DNA from: TH-plancto1 sp043777375
Lineage (GTDB): Bacteria; Planctomycetota; Planctomycetia; Planctomycetales; Planctomycetaceae
Assembly (NCBI GenBank): GCA_043777375.1
Contig: JAYWHX010000002.1
Coordinates: 1-64,000, forward strand
Direction: 5' to 3'
Length of the DNA: 64,000 nt
Numbering within the stretch: position 1 is the stretch's first letter; each line of letters starts with the position of its first letter. A model generated the notes under the pieces. The model ran no database searches. It was not told the origin of the DNA and was given only the letters and a program-made list of their open reading frames with translations. The position numbers and the translations under genes were made by a program. Below, piece after piece: positions 17,564-26,500 of this stretch.

Positions 17564-20500
17564 ATGGACCTTCGCATGCTGACTGCATTACTCCGCTGGA
17601 TGAGCCAATCGCGACGCGAGAGGCACTCTCTGACCGCCAAGACCACACGACTCCGACAGTCGAGAGGGGATGTGATCGGTCGCGCTTGCGATTTAATGCC
17701 TCTGGCTTTGCAACAGCTGTGGAACGAGCCGCCACATTCACGCACGCTCGATCTGGAGGCATTTGAGAATCGCCTGCTGTTCAACGCAGCTCCAATCCCG
17801 GCTCCGGCTCCAATCCCCACTGAAGTGGTGGTCGTGGCACTGTTAGACCCCGCAGTAATCAACAGCGAGTCCACCCCACCGCCCGTCAGTGATTCCACGA
17901 CAACTTCAGACACCTCCTCAACCTTGGGGATACTATCTCAAGCCCCGGGCACCAGTGCCGCGACTTTGATCGTGATCGACCCCAGCGTGCCTGATTACGA
18001 AACGCTCCTCGAACAGCTGACCAACCGCCACACTGGCCCCTCTGAGATCCTGATCCTGGATTCGCAGCGCGATGGCCTGAAGCAAATCGCGGAACGACTC
18101 GAACTGCTCGGTGAAACTCGGGCGATCCATATCCTCTCCCATGGTGACGAGGCCGGGCTGCACCTGGGCAGTAACTGGCTGAGCACTGACACGATTTCAT
18201 TTCGATCCAACACACTGGCCCAGTGGCAGTCCCATTTGACCGCTGATGCGGATGTGCTGTTCTACGGGTGTGATCTGGCGGCGAACTCCACCGGACAGCA
18301 ATTCCTACGCACATTTGCGGATCTCACGGGAGCCGATGTCGCCGCTAGTACCGACGCGACCGGGGCTGCCATCCTCGGCGGTGATTGGAATCTGGAATTC
18401 CAGTACGGTGCCATCGAGACCTCCTCATTGGGAGTGCAGCTCAGCTTGTTCGAATGGAACGGTTTGTTAACGACGAACACCTATCAGCAGGGTGTCTCCA
18501 GCTATACGGGAACGCAGGACACTTCGATTACTGCCGTCACCCCGGGAAGCTCGGATGGCTCGGCCACGACCGTCAGAATCGGCGGAGTTTCGTCGAGTAC
18601 AGGACTGATTCGATTCGACAACCTCTTCGGGAGTGGACCAGGCCAGATCCCGCTGGGGTCTACGATTCATTCAGCGATCCTCCGCGTCAACGTCACCAGC
18701 GGCACCGGGACAGAATCGACGATCAGCTTGCACCGCGTCTTATCCAACTGGACCGAGGCGTCCACCTGGAATACCGCCGGAAACGGCTTATCGCGTGACA
18801 ATGAAGAAGTCTCCACTGTTGCCGACGCGCTGGTGACGGGAACAACCGTCACGGGAACGAGGACGATTCTGGGACTGGAGGACTCACTCCAAGCCTGGGC
18901 CGACGGTGAGACCAACAATGGCTGGGCTCTGTTCGGAGATAATGCAGCCGCTTGGGCATTTACGTCTTCGGAGGGGGCGACTGTTGCACTGCGCCCGATG
19001 TTGATTGTCGACTTCACGGCCCCAGTTCCCCCACCGCAAGGACAATTGCTGGCCACGGGTGAAACACGGATCAACGTCACCACGACAAACGCTCAGTCGA
19101 CAGCCACCAACGGCCGGAATAGCCACGATGCTGTCGGAGTGGATGCGAATGGGAATTATGTGGTCGTCTGGACCAGCGATCCAGGGGACGGTAGCGGGGC
19201 AGGAGTCTACGGCCAGCGATTTAATTCGCGTGGACTGGCTCAAGGGGGGCAGTTTCGGATCAATCAGACCACGACCGACAATCAGCAGTGGGCCTCGGTC
19301 GCCATGAAGTCTGACGGCGGATTCATTGTGACCTGGACCAGCCAGAATCAGGATGGCGATGGACAGGGCGTTTACGCCCGGATCTACACAGCTGTGGGAG
19401 TTGGCGGGGCCGAGTTCTTGGTAAATACCACCACGACCGGCGCACAGCAGGCGTCGGCTATTGGAGTGGCAGCAGATGGCACATTCGTGATCGCTTGGGA
19501 AGGGAACGGAACAGGCGACACGGCAGGGATATTCGCTCAGCGTTTTGATGCAGGAGGCGGTAAGGACAACGGTGAAATCCGAGTCAATACAACGACAACC
19601 AACACACAGCACGACCCGGCAATCGCCGTGGGGCAGGATGGCCAATTCATGGTCGTCTGGGATGATTCGATTGGCACATCGGGGCGACGTTTTCACGCGA
19701 ACGGGACAGCCCGTGACGCCTCACAGATCACATTGCATGGCAATGCAACCTCGGGAAATGCCGATGTCGCGACCAATGGGACCGGCGACTACCACATCGT
19801 CTGGCGGACGACCGGCGGGGGCGATGGCAGCGGGCGGGCCATCTGGCGAATGAGCCTGGGGGCAACTGACACAGCGGCGACAGCCTTGTTCCAAGTCCCA
19901 GCGAACTCGATCAACGATCAGACCGAGCCAGCCATCACGAGTAACGGCGATGGCGATTTTATCGTCACCTGGCAAGGAGCTGGCCCCGGCGATACCGACG
20001 GAGTATTCGCTCGAAAATTCCGGAACGATGGGACAGCTGTTGGGACGGAGTTTCAGCTGAACGAGACCGCCTCCGGCTCACAGATCGCCGTCTCAGCGGC
20101 CATCGTCGATTTGGACAACTTTGTGACCGTCTGGTCAGGCAATGGCCCGGCTGATGCGACCGGTGTTTTCTCTCGCGTGTACGGAACGATGGGGAATCGG
20201 TCGGCGTTGTTGTTCACCACACCAAGCGACGTGACGGGGAGTGGGAACCCGAACCTCGCTGCCTGGACGACCGGAGACGTGGTCTCGTTTCAACAGCCAA
20301 ATCTGATACTGGGGGATAACACAACGGCCACACTCGGCATCGCGGGTCGGCTCAATGCCTCAAACGATGGGGGGGTGAAAATCGAGGGCCTCGACTTCAT
20401 CCAGGCGGATGTCCTCGTGGGGAGTGGAGCCAACTCCATCCAGCTCTACGCCGGGGATGTGCTGTTCTCGGTGAACGGGACGGAGTCATTCGGTCCGCTG

Positions 20501-23500
20501 ACGATTCAGAGCGACGATATCGCGGTCTTCCGGCCCGCAGCTCCCTGGAACTACTCGGCAGGTTCAATCTTTGTGCTGTTTGATGGCATGCAGTCAGTGG
20601 CGGGAGGAGCGATTCAGCAGCGGGCCGATTTCGATCTGGTCGACCGAGATACGCAAGTCGGGGAAGTCCTGTTAAGGGCCGGTGAGCTCGTCATCGGCGA
20701 TTCCGGGGGAGACGGTAATACGATTCATGTCTTCCAAGCGACAGGAGCCGGGAACGGGACAACGAGCGGGACAGCTTACACCCTGCTGGAAGCCACTGAG
20801 ATAAATCTCGGACACAAAGTTCAGGGCGTGCATCTCGTCGAACGGGATGTCCGCATCGGCGCCACGACTCTGCGTTCCGGCGAGCTGCTGCTGAGTGTCG
20901 ATCAGGACACAACGATCGGCGGAAACTCATTGGCAGTGACGCAGAACGATGTGGTGCGCTTGCTGGTTGAGCAAACGAGCGTGGGTGGGCCAGCCATCAC
21001 CACGGCCAGCATTGCCATCGACGGTTCGGACCTGGCACTCGACACCAGCGCGGAGTCCTTGAAGAGCCTGGGGTTTACTTCGGTCGGCACGCTTCCGACA
21101 GTCAACGACGAGACTTATCACCTGACTGAGGATGAGTCGTTGAATTCCGCCAATCTCTGGTACGACACCAACTGGTCGTCGCGGATGTCTTTGACGTTCG
21201 ACAACACCAGTCGAGCCGAGAATCTCGACGACTTCCCGATTCTGGTCACGCTCGACACCAATCGGTTCGATTATTCGCTCGCGAAAGCCAACGGAGAGGA
21301 TCTGCGGTTCGTCGACGCGAACGGTCAACTCCTGTCTCACGAGATCGAGACCTGGAACCCGTCAGGACGATCCGCCATCTGGGTCAAGGTGCCGCGCATC
21401 GACGCCAGTTCTAGCACGGACTCGATCCATCTTTACTACGGGAACGCAGCTGCGGCAGATGTTCAGAACACAACGGCTGTCTGGTCGAATGGGTATGTCG
21501 GCGTGTGGCATCTGAACGGCAATCCGTCGGGGACGCAAACGATCGCGGACTCGTCATCCAGCAATGTCGATGGAACGTCGGTCGCGATGGATTCCACGAA
21601 CCAGGTGAACGGTCCCATCGGCGGTGCTCTCAAATTCAACGGAACGAACGAAGCAATTCGGATCGCGACCACATCGACCGATCCGACAGCGGTGAGTGGA
21701 TCACTAGTCACGATCGAGGCTTGGGCGAACTCCACTGGCGACTCCGGCACCTGGGAGCGAATTGTCAATCGAAGGACCGTGATCGGGACAACCGTTTATG
21801 AAACATACGGTCTAACCACATCATCCGTTGATAGAACACAAGTTGAGAACAGTACTGGAACTCCGAACCTCATTGGAACAGTGGGATCGTTACCAGAGGA
21901 TCGCTGGAAATATCTCACCGGAGTCCATTCGGGCCTCTCGTCACAGCTTTACATTGATGGGGTGTTGAACGCCTCTGGCTTGAGCCTGGCTTCGGGCAGT
22001 GGTGAGGACGACATCACGATTGGTGCAGCGGAAGCCGGCCTTGATGCAACACTTTCTCAATTCTGGACGGGTGGCATCGACGAAGTGCGACTCTCCAATG
22101 TCGCTCGCTCCGCAGCCTGGACCGCAGCTCAGTATGCCTCAATGACCGATACACTGATCACCTACGGTGAACACCAGACAGTCGCTGGGCTGCTCGACAA
22201 TGACCAGTCGGCGACCACGGGTGGACTCGTTGTCTCAAGTGTGGATCTCTCCAATCTCACGGGAGGAGCCACAGCCATCGTTCAAGATGATGGCCAATTG
22301 AGGTTCGCTCCCGGGACTGGATTCCAGAATCTGACTGATGGACAAAGCGTCTCGCAACAGATTACGTACACGGCGATGGACTCCAACGGGAATACCAATA
22401 CAGCCACGGCCACGTTCGTGATTCATGGAGTGAATGATGCCCCGGTCCTCAATGGAGGAGCTGGGCCACTGACGTTAGCGAGTGTGATAGAGAATACGGC
22501 TTCGCCGGCGGGAGATACGGTAGCCGCCATATTGGCTTCGGCCACGGGGACTCTCATCACGGATGTGGACTCGGGAGCGCTCTCCGGGATTGCGGTGACT
22601 GGCGTTGATCACTCCAACGGAGAGTGGCAATTCTCGATTGACGGCACGACTTGGAGCAATCTCCCTGATGGGAGCGATTTGAGTGCGACACTACTCGATG
22701 ATAACGCTCGCATTCGATTCATTCCCGACGTGGGCTTCACGGGAGTTGCCGGGACGGTCACGCTGCGGGCCTGGGACCAGACGTCTGGGACGAACGGTCA
22801 GATCGGTGTCGACGTGTCGACCAATGGATTTGCGACAGCCTTTAGCCAACAGCTGACGACGGCCACGATCACCGTTACGAATGTCAACACCTCACCGACA
22901 ATCATGGTGAACACGGGTATGTCTGTGGCAGAGGGCGCGATCGGAGTACTGTCGAGCACCAAGCTTTCGGCCAGCGACCCCGTCAACACGGCAGCCCAGT
23001 TGGTCTATACAGTCACGATCTCTCCTGCGAATGGCCGCTTGGAGAGAGTGGCGACACCCGGAGTCGCGATCACCACGTTCACGCAAGCCGATCTCAACAT
23101 CAATGCGATCCGCTATGTCCACAATGGCGGTGAGACCACCTCGGATAGCTTCAGCTTCTCGCTGAGCGACGGGGCCGTCACGGTCACCGGTTCGTTCGCC
23201 ATCTCGGTGACGTTAGTCAACGATACTCCTGTCGTGACTGTGAACACGGGTCTCACGGTGGCTGAAGGCGGAAACGGAGTGCTCACAAGTACGAGACTCT
23301 CCGCCAGCGATTCTGACAATACCGCTACGCAGTTGGTGTACACAGTCACGACATCTCCCGCGAATGGCCGCTTAGAGCGCGTGGCGACACCCGGAGTCGC
23401 CATCGCCACTTTCTCGCAATCCGATCTCAACAGCAATGCTGTCCGCTATGTCCACAATGGCGGTGAGACCACCTCGGATAGCTTCGGATTTTCGCTGAGC

Positions 23501-26500
23501 GACGGGGCCGCCACGGTCACCGGTTCGTTCGCCATCACTGTCACTCCAGTGAATGATGCACCGTTGGTTGCTGTGAACGCAGGCCTGACTGTGGCCGAAG
23601 GCTCCAATGGAGTACTGACCAGCACGAAGCTCTCGGCCAGCGACTCCGACAATACCGCCGCACAACTCACGTACTCGGTCACAACATCCCCCGCGAATGG
23701 CCGACTGGAACGTGTCGCAACACCCGGCGCCGCGATCACTACATTCACCCAGGCCGAGATCATTAGTAATGCCATCCGTTATGTTCATAACGGCAGCGAA
23801 ACGACATCGGACAGCTTCAGTTTCTCGCTAAGCGATGGGACCGCGACGGTCAGCGGTTCCTTCGCCATCACCGTCTCTCCTGTCAACGACGCTCCGGTCA
23901 TCACCGTGAACACAGGCATGACTATCGTCGAAGGTGGGAATGGACTGCTGGCGAATACCAAACTTTCGGCCAGCGATTCCGACAATTCTCCCGCTCAGCT
24001 GATTTACACGGTGAGTACGATTCCTGTGAACGGTCGTGTCGAGCGAATCGCGACACCGGGGATCACAATTACCTCGTTCACGCAAGCGGAGATCAACAGC
24101 AATGCGATCCGTTACGTCCACAACGGCGGCGAAACGACATCGGACAGCTTCAGCTTCTCCTTGAGTGATGGGACGGCCACGGTCACCGGCTCGGTCGCGA
24201 TCACGGTGCCCCCGATCAACGATCCCCCGATTATCAGCATCAACACTGGATTGACTGTCGCTGAGGGCTCGACTGGCGTACTCAGCAGTACCAAGCTCGC
24301 TGCCAGCGACTCGGACAACACTCCGGCACAGCGAGTGTTTACAGTCACAGCCAATCCATCACACGGGCGGATCGAGAGGTCCAGCAATCCGGGAGTGGCG
24401 ATCACTTCATTCACTCAAGCGAACATCAACGCAGGGATCATCCGTTACGTCCATGACGGGGGCGAATCCACCTCAGACTCGTTCGCGTTCTCACTCTCCG
24501 ACGGGACAGCCAGCGTCACAGGATCGTTCGCATTGACAATCACAGCTGTGAACGACACACCGGTCATTGCGACCAACTTGGGTGAGACGCTCTCGGAGGG
24601 CGGGAGCCTGATCATCGGCACCAATCGCTTGGCGGCCAATGATGTCGACAACAGCATGTCCGAGTTGGTCTTTACGGTTTCGACCCCTCCCGCCAATGGT
24701 CGCCTAGAGCGAGTCGCTGCTCCGGGAACAGCGATCGCGACGTTCACTCAGGCTGATCTCAACAGCAATGTCATTCGTTACGTCCATAATGGCAGCGAGA
24801 CGACCTCGGACTCATTCTCTTTCTCGCTGTCCGATGGAACAGCATCTGTGACCGGAACGTTCCTGCTGACGATCACACCGGTCAATGACGCTCCGATCAT
24901 TGCCGTCAATACCGGGCTGTTGGTCGTCGAAGCCGGAAGCGGAGGACTCGCCAATACGAATCTATTGGCCAGCGATCAGGACAATACCTCATCACAGCTT
25001 GTGTACACCCTCACAACTTCTCCGTCGCATGGTCATCTGGAACGTGTTTCCTCGCCGGGCACAGCGATCACGACATTGACACAGGCGGAGATCAACAGCG
25101 GTGCCATTCGGTATGTGCATGACGGAAGCCAGACGACATCGGACACATTGAGTTTTTCGCTCAGCGACGGGACTGCCACGATCAGCAGCTCGCTGTCGAT
25201 CACGATCACTCCCGTGAACAACTCTCCATCACTGATCATGAATCAGATGACGATCACCGAGGGCCAGTCTCTGTCCCTCTCGCCTGCTTCGCTCCTGGCA
25301 ACTGATGCAGACACGTCGCCGAACCTGCTCACATTTAGCGTAACAGCTGTGACCAACGGTCGATTCGAGTTCGTCACTGCTCCTGGTACTACGATTACGA
25401 CGTTTACTCAGGACGACATCAATAACTCACGAGTGCGATTCATCCACAACGGGGGAGAAGCTGCGCCGACAGTCACGACATCGGTCAGTGATGGCACGGT
25501 GACTCTCAGCCCAAGTGCAATGCTGATCAGCTTCAGTCATGTGAATGACCCACCGACCGTGTCATCGAATACCGGGCTGACACTCAGTGAGGGTGCTACA
25601 GCCACTCTCAGCAACCTCATGCTGGCGACCAGCGATCCGGACAACACTACAGCCCAGCGTGTTTTCACAGTGACGACCAGTCCATCACACGGGCGTCTGG
25701 AGATTTCGACGATTCCCGGAGTCGCGATCACTTCGTTCACGCAAGCCCAGATCAACAGTGGCTCCATTCGGTACGTCCACAATGGAGGAGAGACATCAGC
25801 AGACGGGTTTGGTTTTTCACTCAGTGACGGAACCGCCAGCACAACTGGCTCCTTTGCGATGACCGTCACTCCGATCAATGACGCACCGGCCATTGTGGCA
25901 ACACCGGGATTGACGACCCTCGAAGGAGGGTCGGTCACGATCACTGCGTCATTCCTCAATGCGACTGACCCCGACAGCGGTCCAGCGAGTCTGACCTATT
26001 CAGTCTCAGGCGGATTCGGGTTTGGCCATCTCGCACTGGCCTCGACACCAGCATCGGCGATTACCTCTTTTACGCAATCCCAGGTGAATGCCAACCAGAT
26101 TGTTTATGTGCATGACGGGACGGAGAGCACGCTAGACTCTTTCAGTTTCACGGTTTCTGATGGCTCTTTGGTCACAACGGGCTCACTGTCGATCGCGATT
26201 ACCCCCACCAACGACTTACCGGTCTTTATCTCGAATCGCATGACCATCGCCGAAGGACAGACGCTGTCTCTGTCGACTTCCAACCTTTTGACGAACGATA
26301 GTGACACTCCGGCGACTGCGCTAATCTACACAGTCAACTCGGTGACAGGCGGACGGTTTGAGTTGGCGTCCGCTCCCGGCACGGCCATTACGAATTTCAC
26401 ACAAAATGACATCAACACAGCCCGCATCCGCTTCGTTCACAATGGGCTGGGAGCCGCTCCGACCGCGACTCTGACGATTACCGATGGAGTCGCGACGATC